Shown here one piece after another: positions 1 to 8,609 of a DNA stretch of 18,441 bases. Below the pieces are notes generated by a model that was given only the letters and a program-made list of their open reading frames with translations, was not told the origin of the DNA and made no database searches. The position numbers were made by a program, and so were the translations under genes. Source of the DNA: Nitrospira sp. (GTDB lineage Bacteria; Nitrospirota; Nitrospiria; Nitrospirales; Nitrospiraceae); the NCBI GenBank assembly GCA_024998705.1, contig JACOEF010000472.1:1-18441 (forward strand), given 5' to 3'. The stretch's first letter is position 1; each line of letters begins with the position of its first letter.

Positions 1-549
1 CACCGCCACTTGCATCTGGCTGGCCCCTTGCCGCGCCTCGTGCTCCAGGCGATGCATGACCTGGGGAATGAGGCTGCGAGAAGGGCTCCCTGTGGTAATC
101 TGTTCATCCTGGAGCCTACGCAGCGCGTTAAGCAGGGTCAGGAAGTCGACGGCCGGCTCCGGAGGCGCCGCTTGCGCCGGACCGAGATCCAGAGAATGTC
201 CGGTGGCCATCGTGACGGAAGTGACGACCAGACGAAATTGTTCACGGACGGTGCTGAAATCCTGACTGGTGGCCGTCGTGCGGTCTTTTACGGTGTCGAT
301 GAAGGGAAGGAGTGCGAAGGTGGCGCGTTCGACATCGGGAAGATTCACCGTGGCGGCGGACCCACCGAGACTGGTGATGCCACGCACCACAGCGTCCACC
401 AATTGCCTATGTCGGTCCGTATCCGGCTGGCCTTCGAGCTCGGCCAGGGCCAAATGGATCTGGCCCAGCCACTCTTGGGCTTCCTGCCCGAATAGATCGA
501 TCAGTTCTTTCTGAAAATCGTCTTGAGTTTGTTCTGGTTCGGTCGACAC
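1..549 (-). CDS. Degenerate HPt-like chemosensory protein (3' end outside the window)
   Basis: Open frame of 183 codons from a GTG at 549 to the left edge without a stop, so the C-terminus is missing. The GTG is preceded by a purine-rich GAGGCGGG. Residues about 10-75 look like a four-helix HPt domain: an acidic start reading QKELIDLFGQEAQEW, then the helix that normally carries the HxLKGSA phosphorylation motif. Here that motif reads TSLGGSAATVNL, so the histidine is replaced by threonine and the usual lysine by glycine. The fold signature is kept while phosphotransfer appears lost. From about residue 120 a linker leads into a second helical region. It is the last visible gene of the chemosensory operon, 60 bases after the coiled-coil regulator. 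A scaffold or competitor role for the CheA or receiver partner is inference. The HPt assignment is moderately sure; nothing can be said about the missing part. Confidence 0.6.
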   Translation of the reverse strand, partial: MSTEPEQTQDDFQKELIDLFGQEAQEWLGQIHLALAELEGQPDTDRHRQLVDAVVRGITSLGGSAATVNLPDVERATFALLPFIDTVKDRTTATSQDFSTVREQFRLVVTSVTMATGHSLDLGPAQAAPPEPAVDFLTLLNALRRLQDEQITTGSPSRSLIPQVMHRLEHEARQGASQMQVAV

Positions 550-571
550 AGTGACGTCCCGCCTCTGACAC

Positions 572-602
572 GTCGGCTCGCTTGAAACAGGGAACGAGCG
601 AC
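572..602 (-). repeat. Imperfect hairpin between two operon genes
   Basis: Arms GTCGCTCG and CGAGCCGAC pair with one bulged base around a loop of about 14 bases, in the 60-base gap between the coiled-coil regulator and the HPt-like gene. No T-run follows, so it does not look like an intrinsic terminator. It may be an mRNA processing or stability element, or chance. Confidence 0.25.
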
Positions 603-609
603 GGCCTTC

Positions 610-2076
610 CTAGCGTTTCCCATTCCCGAGTTGCGAGGCCAGCCCCGCGATTTCACCCAGCTTTCTTGCCATATCTTCGAACCGGCGAGTGGACTGCTCA
701 GCCATGTGCTCCGCGTCCACCGCACGTTTCTCCAGTTGCATCGAGCGCTCTTGTTCTGCAGCCAGTGCGAGGTCCAATTCCCGGGCACGCTCGGCGGCCA
801 CTTCCAATTGTTTCACCTGCATCAATAGAGCCGACGCAGCGTCTCTCTCAGCCGACAGTGCCGACTCACCCTCAACCACTTCGGCACGAGCCTTTGCACA
901 AGCCTCCTCCAGTGCCGGCACCATGCTTGCGATGTTCTCCAACTCCGCACGTTCGTGTCGTTGGATCTGCGCAGTCTCACGCTCAGCCACCAAGGCCGTT
1001 TCAAGTTCGTGCATGCGCTCTTCGGCTTTCTCAAGGCTGGTGATTTGTTGCACCAATTGCGTCGCGGCTTCCCGTTCAGCCGCCAGATGCGCTTCCAGTT
1101 CCGCGATTCGAGCGGCTCGATGTGCCCCTTCAGCAACCTCTTGAGACAGCTGCTCCGCGCGCCCCTGCGCTTCAGCCCGAGCCGCCTCCATTTCTCCGAT
1201 CCGGCGCACCTGCCTCGACACTTCTTCCAGCTGCTCCGATAACGCGGCGCACTGCGCCCGTTCAGCGGCCAAGGTCTGATCGAGGGCCTGCGCTTGTGAG
1301 GAAAAGGCTGCCACTTGTTCGCGCTGCTCATCCAACAGACGTTGCATCTGTTCCTGACTCCGCCGACGTTCATCGTTCAGCTGTGCTTCAAGGTCCGAGA
1401 TTCGAGCATCACGCTCCGCCAGGATTGCCTGCTGTTGCTCATGGGCCTGTGCGGACATATCCGGTTGAGTGGCATGGACTGCAGGAGCTGCTCCCGACAC
1501 GGTATCGCTCGTCATCAGTATTGGTTCGGGCTCTTCCGCACGCATCACGACCGGCTCGGGGATCGGCTGATATTTACCGGCTTCGACCGAGGCCGGCTTC
1601 GTGTCCTTCGGCACAAGAACGATCGGTGCGGCAGCAGCAATCTCGATGATCGGCGGCTCGACTGCGGTTTGACGTTGTGGCTGTTCCACCTCAGGCGCAG
1701 ACTTCTTCGGGCGCTTACTGAGCAGGTCCAACACGCGATCCTTCAGGGACGATCCCTGAAACGGCTTCTTCAGAACACCGTCCGCTTTACAGGATTCCGC
1801 TTGCCTCGCCACCTCATCGTTCACAATCCCGCTGATCAGCAGCACCGGCAGATCGGCCAGATTGGTCTGTGCTCGAATATACGCACACACCTCATACCCA
1901 CTCTTGTCCGGCATGATCACATCGGAGACAATCAAGTCCGGGCGATCCTTACTTAAGAGCGCAAGGGCTTCTGATCCATTCGCCGCGAGTGTGACACCCA
2001 TCCCAGCCTCGGTCAGGAGTCGCTCGGCTACCTTACGCACTGCAATGCTGTCATCGGCAATCAGAATCTTTGGCAT
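610..2076 (-). CDS. Response regulator: receiver domain plus long coiled coil
   Basis: 488 residues; the ATG at 2076 follows a good AGAGGA ribosome site. Residues 1-120 are a complete receiver domain: acidic pair D8/D9, phosphoacceptor D52 in VSDVIMP, S82 in the Thr/Ser switch position, and K104 in KKPF. Residues 121-205 are a Pro/Ala/Glu-rich linker. Residues 210-475 are an almost unbroken, Ala/Glu/Gln/Leu/Arg-rich heptad coiled coil containing two related segments (about 330-369 and 406-445). There is no DNA-binding, enzymatic or HPt output domain, so output must be through protein interaction or localisation. The layout is like FrzS-type regulators of gliding motility and pilus polarity, though no homology beyond the architecture is claimed. 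It lies in the operon 28 bases after a CheW-like gene, and CheA with its multiple HPt domains is the likely phosphodonor. Receiver certain, role inferred. Confidence 0.9.
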   Translation of the reverse strand: MPKILIADDSIAVRKVAERLLTEAGMGVTLAANGSEALALLSKDRPDLIVSDVIMPDKSGYEVCAYIRAQTNLADLPVLLISGIVNDEVARQAESCKADGVLKKPFQGSSLKDRVLDLLSKRPKKSAPEVEQPQRQTAVEPPIIEIAAAAPIVLVPKDTKPASVEAGKYQPIPEPVVMRAEEPEPILMTSDTVSGAAPAVHATQPDMSAQAHEQQQAILAERDARISDLEAQLNDERRRSQEQMQRLLDEQREQVAAFSSQAQALDQTLAAERAQCAALSEQLEEVSRQVRRIGEMEAARAEAQGRAEQLSQEVAEGAHRAARIAELEAHLAAEREAATQLVQQITSLEKAEERMHELETALVAERETAQIQRHERAELENIASMVPALEEACAKARAEVVEGESALSAERDAASALLMQVKQLEVAAERARELDLALAAEQERSMQLEKRAVDAEHMAEQSTRRFEDMARKLGEIAGLASQLGNGKR

Positions 2077-2104
2077 GTTGTTCCTCTACCCGCTGCAAGG
2101 CTCA

Positions 2105-2581
2105 TCACGCAGGGCGGTTCGATGAGACCCCTAAGGTTGTCAGGTTGATGATCGGAAGTTCTTCATCCCCAGCGATACAGATTCCGGCAATGTCGGGATC
2201 ATTGCCGGCACGATACTGCACAGCCGAGCGCGCAATTGTGTGTAAGGAAGGAACATGGGAGTCGATGCAGATGGCGAGGGGACCGTCCACATGTTTGACG
2301 ACCAAACACAGACGGTCACGCTCCTCGACAAGACGATTGAACTTAGCCGCGAGGTCAAACACCGGCAGACAGCCTTTTTCTTGCCTGACCAGTCCGACCA
2401 CAAACGGCGTCTCGCTCGGGACAACTGTCGCCCCGGGCCACGGCATGACCCCGCCGATCTCTTCGGTTCTGGCAGCCAGACGTTGACCTCCGACCGAGAA
2501 GACGACCATACTCTGCATCCGCGCCTGAAGGCCCCCCTTCGAGCCTGCGGGTGTCTGTCTGTGTCGCTGCGCACGTAACAT
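2105..2581 (-). CDS. CheW-like adaptor protein (divergent, second of three)
   Basis: 158 residues. The ATG at 2581 is chosen because AGAGGA sits 6-7 bases upstream and the frame then begins 16 bases after the preceding stop; a longer open frame to 2707 would overlap the upstream gene. The fold is a single CheW-like domain from about residue 24: MVVFSVGGQRLA, a beta strand, GLVRQEKGCLPVFDLAAKF in place of the canonical GVxNLRGxVxPVxDLR, and a C-terminal IAGDEELPIINL strand typical of CheW. The NLRG signature is replaced by VRQEKG, so contacts to CheA or the receptor may differ from classical CheW. Adaptors of this kind couple receptors to CheA at the membrane or act as accessory ChpC-type or FrzB-type adaptors. 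It lies between another CheW-like gene and the coiled-coil regulator in one transcription unit. Confidence 0.8.
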   Translation of the reverse strand: MLRAQRHRQTPAGSKGGLQARMQSMVVFSVGGQRLAARTEEIGGVMPWPGATVVPSETPFVVGLVRQEKGCLPVFDLAAKFNRLVEERDRLCLVVKHVDGPLAICIDSHVPSLHTIARSAVQYRAGNDPDIAGICIAGDEELPIINLTTLGVSSNRPA

Positions 2582-2597
2582 CGTTAATCCTCTGTGT

Positions 2598-3170
2598 CTA
2601 CCTGGCCGATCCTGCGGAGACCGGGAGGGGGTCTTCCAACACCACTGAAGACAGCTTGAGTCTGGAGTCGAACTCCCCTGGCCGACCATTCGAGACCTGC
2701 AGGGCAAACACCTCCAGGATATTGTTCCGAGAGGGAAGCTCGAGCACCCAAAACGGATTCACAATGAGGGCGACATACGAGGCTTCGACGAAAAAGCCCA
2801 GCAATCGCTCCCGTTCCTTTCCTCGAAACTGCGCCGGAAGGGGCTGAATCAAATCTCGCTCAACGTCGATGAGACCGAGTACCTTCTCCACCGCAAAACA
2901 TCGCGCGCGGCCCTCGTTGGCATATAGAACGAGCCTGGTCTCAGCCGTCACACCCGTGGTTCGGATGGAGAACCGATCGGTAAGATCGGTACGTTCGTAC
3001 ACCGCGTGGGCCCACGTGACAGACCCACCCCCGCTCGCCTCAGCGGGTGTGACAATGCCGCGAACCCAATGGGAGGGAAAGGCCATATGAGTCGACCCGA
3101 TCAGGGAGACAAGAAACCGGACCACTTGCCCGCCTGACTCCCGTAATGCGTTATGCCCTCGAAGTCCCAT
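2598..3170 (-). CDS. CheW-like adaptor protein (highly divergent, third of three)
   Basis: 190 residues; the ATG at 3170 follows GAAGGGC and lies 46 bases after the cheA stop. Residues about 17-155 can be read as a CheW-like beta-barrel: VVRFLVSLIGSTHMAFPSHW gives the first strands, VTPAE follows as the loop, and ARCFAVEKVLGLIDVERDLI matches the region where CheW proteins carry VDxVxxV and PxP elements. The canonical NLRG loop is missing and a segment of about 20 residues takes its place. The C-terminus, from about 160, is a polar tail. Position straight after the hybrid CheA, as in pil-chp clusters where extra CheW-like genes follow chpA, supports an adaptor role. The alternative is an unrelated beta-rich protein; the CheW call rests on pattern and context. 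Confidence 0.6.
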   Translation of the reverse strand: MGLRGHNALRESGGQVVRFLVSLIGSTHMAFPSHWVRGIVTPAEASGGGSVTWAHAVYERTDLTDRFSIRTTGVTAETRLVLYANEGRARCFAVEKVLGLIDVERDLIQPLPAQFRGKERERLLGFFVEASYVALIVNPFWVLELPSRNNILEVFALQVSNGRPGEFDSRLKLSSVVLEDPLPVSAGSAR

Positions 3171-3216
3171 GGATGCCCTTCACTCGCCCGCAATGGCGCA
3201 CGTCGACCACACGTGG

Positions 3217-6200
3217 TTACTTCTTGACGGCGGATTCACGCCCTGTCCATTTCCGGAGTTCCTGAATCAAGGCCCGTTCCTCGACTGGTTTGGCAATGTA
3301 TCCTGAGGCGCCCACACTGGCGGCCATCTGACGATGTTTTTCTCCGGCTCGTGTGGTCATGACAAGGATCGGCGTCGCCTGGGTTTGAGGTCTGGCACGA
3401 AGAGCTTGAATCACCTCAAACCCGTTCAACTTCGGCATCTCGAGATCCGTGATAATGACCTGGTAGTTCTGGACTAAGGCTTTGCGACACCCTTCCTCAC
3501 CATCGGTCGCTGTCTCGACGGTATACCCGGCGGATACCAACATACGCCCAACAAACTTTCTAATGCTTAGCGAGTCGTCGATCAGCAAGAGCGGGAGTTG
3601 CTTGTCCGCACTCTGCGTCGGGGACGTCTGAGCCGGCCCGTCGAGCATCGGCGAGGATACAGGGTTCTGAAGAACCGCCAGGGACTCGTGATACTCCCGA
3701 GTGGTCAGACGGCTCACATCCAGCACCAGGACCACGCGTCCTTCCGGATCGATGGTCGCCCCACCGAATACTGATCGATCATAGGGTTTGAGCGCCCCCA
3801 GAGATTTAATGACGATTTCCTGGCGACCCAACAATTCATCGACCGCACAACCGAGCGCACCGGTCGATGTCCGAACCACGACCACCGGAGTGGCCCCTTC
3901 AATCATGCCGGCCTCCCGGCGAATCAGGCTCCCGAGCGGATACACCTCGATGGCTTCGTCGCCGATCTGCAACACGGAACGGTCCCCCATGCGCTGGATG
4001 GTCGTCGCCGTCGACATGGTCACCTCCCGCACACTCGGAAGAGGAATCGCATACCGTTCTTTTCCAACTCGAACGAGCAGCGCAGTCGCGATCAACAATG
4101 TGAGCGGCAAATGCATCGTAAACTTGGTGCCCTGCCCGTAGACTGACTCCACTTCAATGTGGCCGTTCATCGGCTCGATGACTCGCTTGACCACATCCAT
4201 CCCGACACCGCGGCCGGCTTGGCCTCCGACTGCTTCGGCAGTAGAGAATCCGGGCAGGAAGATAAACTTGATGACTTCACTTTCCGGCAAGGATTCGACA
4301 ACATCCGCTCGTACGAGCCCCAACTTCACCGCCTTGGCTCTAATTTTCGCGATGTCGAGTCCTGCGCCATCGTCCTCGACTTCGATGAGCACCGAGTTTC
4401 CGCGATGAGCCGCATGGAGATAGATGGTGCCGACCGCCGGTTTTCCTTGGCTACGACGAATTCCCGCCGGCTCAATGCCGTGGTAGACCGCATTCCTCAC
4501 CAGATGCACCAGCGGATCGACGAGACGCTCGACGACACCGGTGTCGATTTCAGTATGCTCTCCGGACGTAACCAGATTGACTTCTTTACCGGTGGCGCGA
4601 GCCATTTCCCGGGCCGCGCGCCGGAACCGCGTAAAGGGCGTCCCGATCGGGACCATGCGGGCGCGAGCGATTTCATCGCGCATGCCCAGCGTCAACTGCT
4701 GCAATGACCCCATATCATCCTGGGCGCGATGAATCGATCCGCTCAGCTGCGACATCGACTCGGTAATGTCGGCCGTCACCTCGCTGATACGCCGGGCCAA
4801 GATATTGAAGTCGTCGTACTTATCGAACTCCAAACTTCCGAAATCACTCACTCCCGGGAATCCTTGCGGCGGCACGTCGCCGGGTGCCGTGGGAGACGGT
4901 TGAAAAGAAAAGGTATGCTTGTCCTCGAACGTCCGTACGGCTTCGATCAGTCTGGATTTATTCGACAACACTTGCGTAGCCAATTGATCCAGCGTGCGTA
5001 GCCGCTGCTCGAGACGGCCGCGATCGATGACCAATTCACCGACTAGGTTTAGGAGACGTTCCAAACGTTCCCGGCTGACACGGATCACTTCCCGCTCTTC
5101 ACCCGCTTTTCCGTCTGCGCCCTTGGCCGGCTCCGCGCCATCGGACTCGCCCATCTCCTCGACTGGAAGGCTCTCGGCGGCCGAGGACACGACCTGTTGC
5201 CCGTCATCAGCTGTCGCCTGGGCTTGTCCCAGCTGCTTTAACTCTTGTAACGACGCTGCAAATCGTTGCCTGGTGCGCCCCACCATGCCGGGGTCTCGCC
5301 GCATGAGAGCCCGGACGACATCAATCGCACGCAACAGCACGTCCGTATGGCCGGGAAGCAGTTCGAGCGTCCCTTCGCGAACGGCGCCCATGAAGTCCTC
5401 AATATGGTTCGTCAGATCACCAATGGATTGGAAACCCACGGTATACGCGGAGCCCTTCAGCGTATGCGCCGTGCGAAAGAGTTGATGAATCGTCTCAGGG
5501 TTCCCCGCGTCCTTATCCACTCGTAGCAAGTCGGCTTCGAGGCTCTCCAGATACTCCTGCGCTTCCGGCGCAAAATAGGACATCACCTCAGCATCAAGGA
5601 CCGGGATCAAATACTCTTCCGCAAGCTCCTGCGTGTGGGTCGGAATAATGGCTTGAACGGATGGTTCTGGACCGGACAAGGTAACAGGCACGGGATTCTC
5701 AACCGCTACCTCATCAACACGACTGAGCGGAACCAGCGCCGCCTCAGCCTGACTGACACCTTGCTCCATTTCTCGCAGCTTCGCCACAATCGCGGGCACT
5801 TCCTGCCGCAGGCGTGGCAACAACTGCACATCACGCGCCATTAGCCTTCGAATCACGTCCACCGCTTGACGGAGACCGGCGCTCCAATGCGGAGCGATCG
5901 TGACAGCCCCCTCGCGGACTGCAATCATGCACGCTTCAATCGGATGGGCTACATCGCCCACGACGTCAAATTCGACGGTGTAGGCCGAGCCTTTCAACGT
6001 ATGCGCAACCCGATACAATTGATAAATCGTATCGGCATCTACCAAGTTGCCTTCCAGCCGCTGGAGGAGAGTCTGAATCGTACTGAGATACTCCTCGGCT
6101 TCCGGCGAGAAGTAGGACAAGACTTCACCATCAAGGCCCGGAATGAGATATTCATCCGCCGGCCCGACGGACGGCTGCGCCGCCTCCGCTGATGACTCCG

Positions 6201-6615
6201 TCGAGAGAACCGGCATCAGTTCGGAACATCGCCGCACAAATCCCTCCACCACAGAAGGATCTTCCCCGCCTCCGCGCCCGACTTCCTCTACTTGCGCTCG
6301 ATAGGAGGCGGCAATCTCCCGCATCAATTGCAGGACTGCGGGCCATTGAGCAGCGGATATTTCCTGCACATGTTCGAGCGTATCTTCGAGCAGCGCGCCG
6401 AGTCGGCCAAGGCCAGGAAATCCGTACAACAGCGCCGCACCCTTCAGCTTGTGACCGACCGCATGAAAATCGGCCACATCGCTCGGTTCAGGCTGCGCCT
6501 TCCCCTCGGGATGTAACGCGTTCCAAAACCGACGCATATCGTCACCGGCCTCGGCAACGAATATGTCCAGCAACTGGTCGCGATCAAAATCAGCGCTCAT
6601 TGACCCACTCAGCAT
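3217..6615 (-). CDS. cheA: Hybrid CheA/ChpA-type histidine kinase with three HPt domains and a C-terminal receiver
   Basis: 1132 residues (numbered from the ATG at 6615; the in-frame ATG at 6600 is an equally good start, with GAGTGGG just upstream). Order of parts: HPt1 with H55 in GHKLKGAA; HPt2 with H205 in HTLKGSA; HPt3 with H384 in HTLKGSA; a charged linker about 460-508; the CheA dimerisation helix from about 509 (RLLNLVGELV); the ATPase domain with N708 in HLVRNAVYHG, DDGAG near 748-752 and the GRGVGMD lid near 801-807; a CheW domain about 843-985; and a receiver from about 1006 with D1013/D1014, D1057 in TDLEMP and K1109. All catalytic residues seen are intact. The enzyme autophosphorylates and passes phosphate to its own receiver and to free CheY-like proteins. 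HPt2 and HPt3 derive from an internal duplication. The layout matches ChpA/PilL-type and Frz-type kinases rather than flagellar CheA. Confidence 0.95.
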   Translation of the reverse strand: MLSGSMSADFDRDQLLDIFVAEAGDDMRRFWNALHPEGKAQPEPSDVADFHAVGHKLKGAALLYGFPGLGRLGALLEDTLEHVQEISAAQWPAVLQLMREIAASYRAQVEEVGRGGGEDPSVVEGFVRRCSELMPVLSTESSAEAAQPSVGPADEYLIPGLDGEVLSYFSPEAEEYLSTIQTLLQRLEGNLVDADTIYQLYRVAHTLKGSAYTVEFDVVGDVAHPIEACMIAVREGAVTIAPHWSAGLRQAVDVIRRLMARDVQLLPRLRQEVPAIVAKLREMEQGVSQAEAALVPLSRVDEVAVENPVPVTLSGPEPSVQAIIPTHTQELAEEYLIPVLDAEVMSYFAPEAQEYLESLEADLLRVDKDAGNPETIHQLFRTAHTLKGSAYTVGFQSIGDLTNHIEDFMGAVREGTLELLPGHTDVLLRAIDVVRALMRRDPGMVGRTRQRFAASLQELKQLGQAQATADDGQQVVSSAAESLPVEEMGESDGAEPAKGADGKAGEEREVIRVSRERLERLLNLVGELVIDRGRLEQRLRTLDQLATQVLSNKSRLIEAVRTFEDKHTFSFQPSPTAPGDVPPQGFPGVSDFGSLEFDKYDDFNILARRISEVTADITESMSQLSGSIHRAQDDMGSLQQLTLGMRDEIARARMVPIGTPFTRFRRAAREMARATGKEVNLVTSGEHTEIDTGVVERLVDPLVHLVRNAVYHGIEPAGIRRSQGKPAVGTIYLHAAHRGNSVLIEVEDDGAGLDIAKIRAKAVKLGLVRADVVESLPESEVIKFIFLPGFSTAEAVGGQAGRGVGMDVVKRVIEPMNGHIEVESVYGQGTKFTMHLPLTLLIATALLVRVGKERYAIPLPSVREVTMSTATTIQRMGDRSVLQIGDEAIEVYPLGSLIRREAGMIEGATPVVVVRTSTGALGCAVDELLGRQEIVIKSLGALKPYDRSVFGGATIDPEGRVVLVLDVSRLTTREYHESLAVLQNPVSSPMLDGPAQTSPTQSADKQLPLLLIDDSLSIRKFVGRMLVSAGYTVETATDGEEGCRKALVQNYQVIITDLEMPKLNGFEVIQALRARPQTQATPILVMTTRAGEKHRQMAASVGASGYIAKPVEERALIQELRKWTGRESAVKK

Positions 6616-6652
6616 CCGAGCGGAAACACATCACCGCTCTTCTAGACGTCCC

Positions 6653-8527
6653 CTACGCGAGCTTGAACTGGGCGACTGAGGAATTGAGGCCTTCGGCTAA
6701 TTTCGCCATGTCCTCAATCGTGAGACGCGTGGAATCCGTCTGCTTTTGCGTCGCTACGGCGCCGCCGGTGAACTCCTTAATGGCACGACCGACTTTTTCC
6801 GTCGACGCGGTCTGTTCCGATGCCGCGCTTGCGATGTTCTCAGCCAACTCGGAAGATCGTTTGGCAATGTCTGAAATTTCGGCGAACACGTCACCGGTTC
6901 GAAGAGCGGAAGCCGATCCGGCTTCCACGGCCTGTGTTTCGTGTTCCATCGCCACAACCGCATCCTGCGTTTCTGTCTGAATGACTTTCACAAGATCAGC
7001 AATTTCACGGGTGGCTTGCGTCGAGCTTTCCGCCAGCTTTCTGACCTGATCGGCGACCACCGCAAATCGCGCACCGGCCTCACCGGCGCCGGCCGCTTCA
7101 ATCGCGGCGTTGAGCGCGAGCAAGTTCGTTTGATTGGCGATATCACGGATCGTCGACACGATCTGGGAAATTTCGAGAGACCGATCGCCGAGGCCTTTCA
7201 CCTGCTTCGACATACGTTGCACCGCGGAACGAATGCTCTGCATATCGCGCACCGTCTCTTGCACCGCGACGTTACCGCGCTCGGTGGCTGACAGCACCTG
7301 CTTCGCAGAATCGGACGAGGCACCGGCCGTGGTAGCCACCTGACGCATACCGGCCGCAAGCTGTTCGACCGCACCCAGTGTACGTACGGACTCTTCCGCC
7401 TGCGACTTGGCGGTTCCGGACATGTGACCGGCTGAATCACGCAAGGTACCGGCTGACTTGTTGACTCGATCGGCCGCCTCACGCACCTGTTTCAACAATT
7501 GTCCGAATCGCGCGATCATGAGATTGAAACCGTCCGCGAGGTTCCCGAACATATCGGCCGTCACCTCACCTCGTTTGGTCAAGTCTCCTTTACCGACTTC
7601 GGATACCAGCACGAGGAATTGCATGAGGCGTTTCTGCATAAGGTCGCGCTCTTCCTCCGTCGACACCAAGGCCGTAATACGATCGAGCATGGAATTGAAC
7701 GCCGTCGCCATCTGACCCAGCTCATCATGCGACTCCACTTTCGCGCGAGCCTGCAGATTGCCGCCGGCCGCTTGGGTCGCGACACCGGCGATGTGCGTGA
7801 TCCCGCGTGAAAGAAACGTTGCCAAGAGGTATCCGACGAGACTACCCAGCGCCACGGCGACCAGACCGCCGACGATCAGAATGACCGTTCCGTTACTGGC
7901 CAGGGCTTGCGCGTCGTCGTTGAGGTCCTTGGCCACCGCTTCAATCGAGGTGACCTGCTCATTGTGACGCTTGACCGCGTTTTCGAACGACGGTGTCAGG
8001 TTGACCGTCAACGCCAAGACGCCGAGGGCACGCATCTGGTCGGCCTGCCCGGACGAGAGCATCGTTTTATCGAAACTGTCCGCCATCGCGCTGAGCTCAC
8101 CGTCGGCATCCTGGAAATATTTTTTCAGCGCCGGCTCAAACAACGACAAATCCTTTGTTTCATCGCGTCCCGAGCGCGACATGCGCAGGGTCGTGCTCTT
8201 GTAGTTGGAGACCGCTTTGTCGACTTCGGCTTTCAAGGGAGCCAGTTTAGTCACTTCCTGGGCAAAGTCGGCCTGCTTGGTCGCCGTCGCAACGTCCAGG
8301 AGTACCTGGTGATGCTTGGTCAACGCAGTACCCATCTTGGCGAATTCGGCCAACGGCTGCGTATAGTCCGTATACACCGTCTGCGACTGACTACTGAGCT
8401 GGCGCAGGGAAAACACACCGACGCTCGCCATGACCAGGATAATGGCGCTGACAAGACCGAAACTGACCAGCAGCTTCGTCTTTGTTTTCATGTCCTGAAA
8501 TTGATTCTTGAAGCCTTGCCCGATCAT
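6653..8527 (-). CDS. Methyl-accepting chemotaxis protein, PilJ-like
   Basis: 624 residues; the ATG at 8527 has a strong AAGGAGGAG site. Residues 19-39 are the first membrane helix, about 40-213 a periplasmic helical sensor domain of the four-helix-bundle type, and 214-238 the second helix. A HAMP domain follows (about 239-292), then a second HAMP-like segment around 305-350 containing VGKGDLT and [15 protein letters not shown], an arrangement seen in PilJ-type receptors. The signalling hairpin tip reads [20 protein letters not shown] followed by [15 protein letters not shown], with EAAGAGE and GARF where flagellar receptors have EAARAGE and GRGF. The C-terminus ends FKLA with no NWETF-like tether for CheR/CheB. 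It sits between cheW and cheA and should form the array with them. The ligand is unknown; the sensor domain shows no haem-binding CxxCH, so the haem protein encoded upstream could supply the signal. Confidence 0.93.
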   Translation of the reverse strand: MIGQGFKNQFQDMKTKTKLLVSFGLVSAIILVMASVGVFSLRQLSSQSQTVYTDYTQPLAEFAKMGTALTKHHQVLLDVATATKQADFAQEVTKLAPLKAEVDKAVSNYKSTTLRMSRSGRDETKDLSLFEPALKKYFQDADGELSAMADSFDKTMLSSGQADQMRALGVLALTVNLTPSFENAVKRHNEQVTSIEAVAKDLNDDAQALASNGTVILIVGGLVAVALGSLVGYLLATFLSRGITHIAGVATQAAGGNLQARAKVESHDELGQMATAFNSMLDRITALVSTEEERDLMQKRLMQFLVLVSEVGKGDLTKRGEVTADMFGNLADGFNLMIARFGQLLKQVREAADRVNKSAGTLRDSAGHMSGTAKSQAEESVRTLGAVEQLAAGMRQVATTAGASSDSAKQVLSATERGNVAVQETVRDMQSIRSAVQRMSKQVKGLGDRSLEISQIVSTIRDIANQTNLLALNAAIEAAGAGEAGARFAVVADQVRKLAESSTQATREIADLVKVIQTETQDAVVAMEHETQAVEAGSASALRTGDVFAEISDIAKRSSELAENIASAASEQTASTEKVGRAIKEFTGGAVATQKQTDSTRLTIEDMAKLAEGLNSSVAQFKLA

Positions 8528-8572
8528 GGTGCGCTCCTCCTTGTTCTGCTGTCCCTCAAAATCCGGTGGCCG

Positions 8573-8590
8573 GCCGCATACGTGTGCGGC
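8573..8590. repeat. Short inverted repeat between cheW and the receptor gene
   Basis: Arms GCCGCA and TGCGGC around a 6-base loop, in the 82-base gap between the cheW stop and the receptor start. The minus-strand side is followed by GC-rich sequence rather than T residues, so a terminator is unlikely. It could tune relative expression of the two genes or be chance. Confidence 0.25.
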
Positions 8591-8609
8591 ATCACAAGCC
8601 TGCGTCGTG

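Noticed and set aside
582..2125. Overlapping plus-strand open frames opposite the coiled-coil regulator
   Set aside because: They are antisense shadows of a GC-rich coiled-coil gene with Ala/Glu codons. No ribosome sites, families or conserved motifs were recognised.
2582..2707. Upstream extension of the CheW-like gene to 2707
   Set aside because: Would overlap the preceding gene by about 110 bases. A good ribosome site sits before the ATG at 2581.
6192..6980. 262-codon plus-strand open frame
   Set aside because: It spans the antisense of two confidently identified genes (the CheA start and receptor end), and its translation is low-complexity Arg/Ser/Ala.
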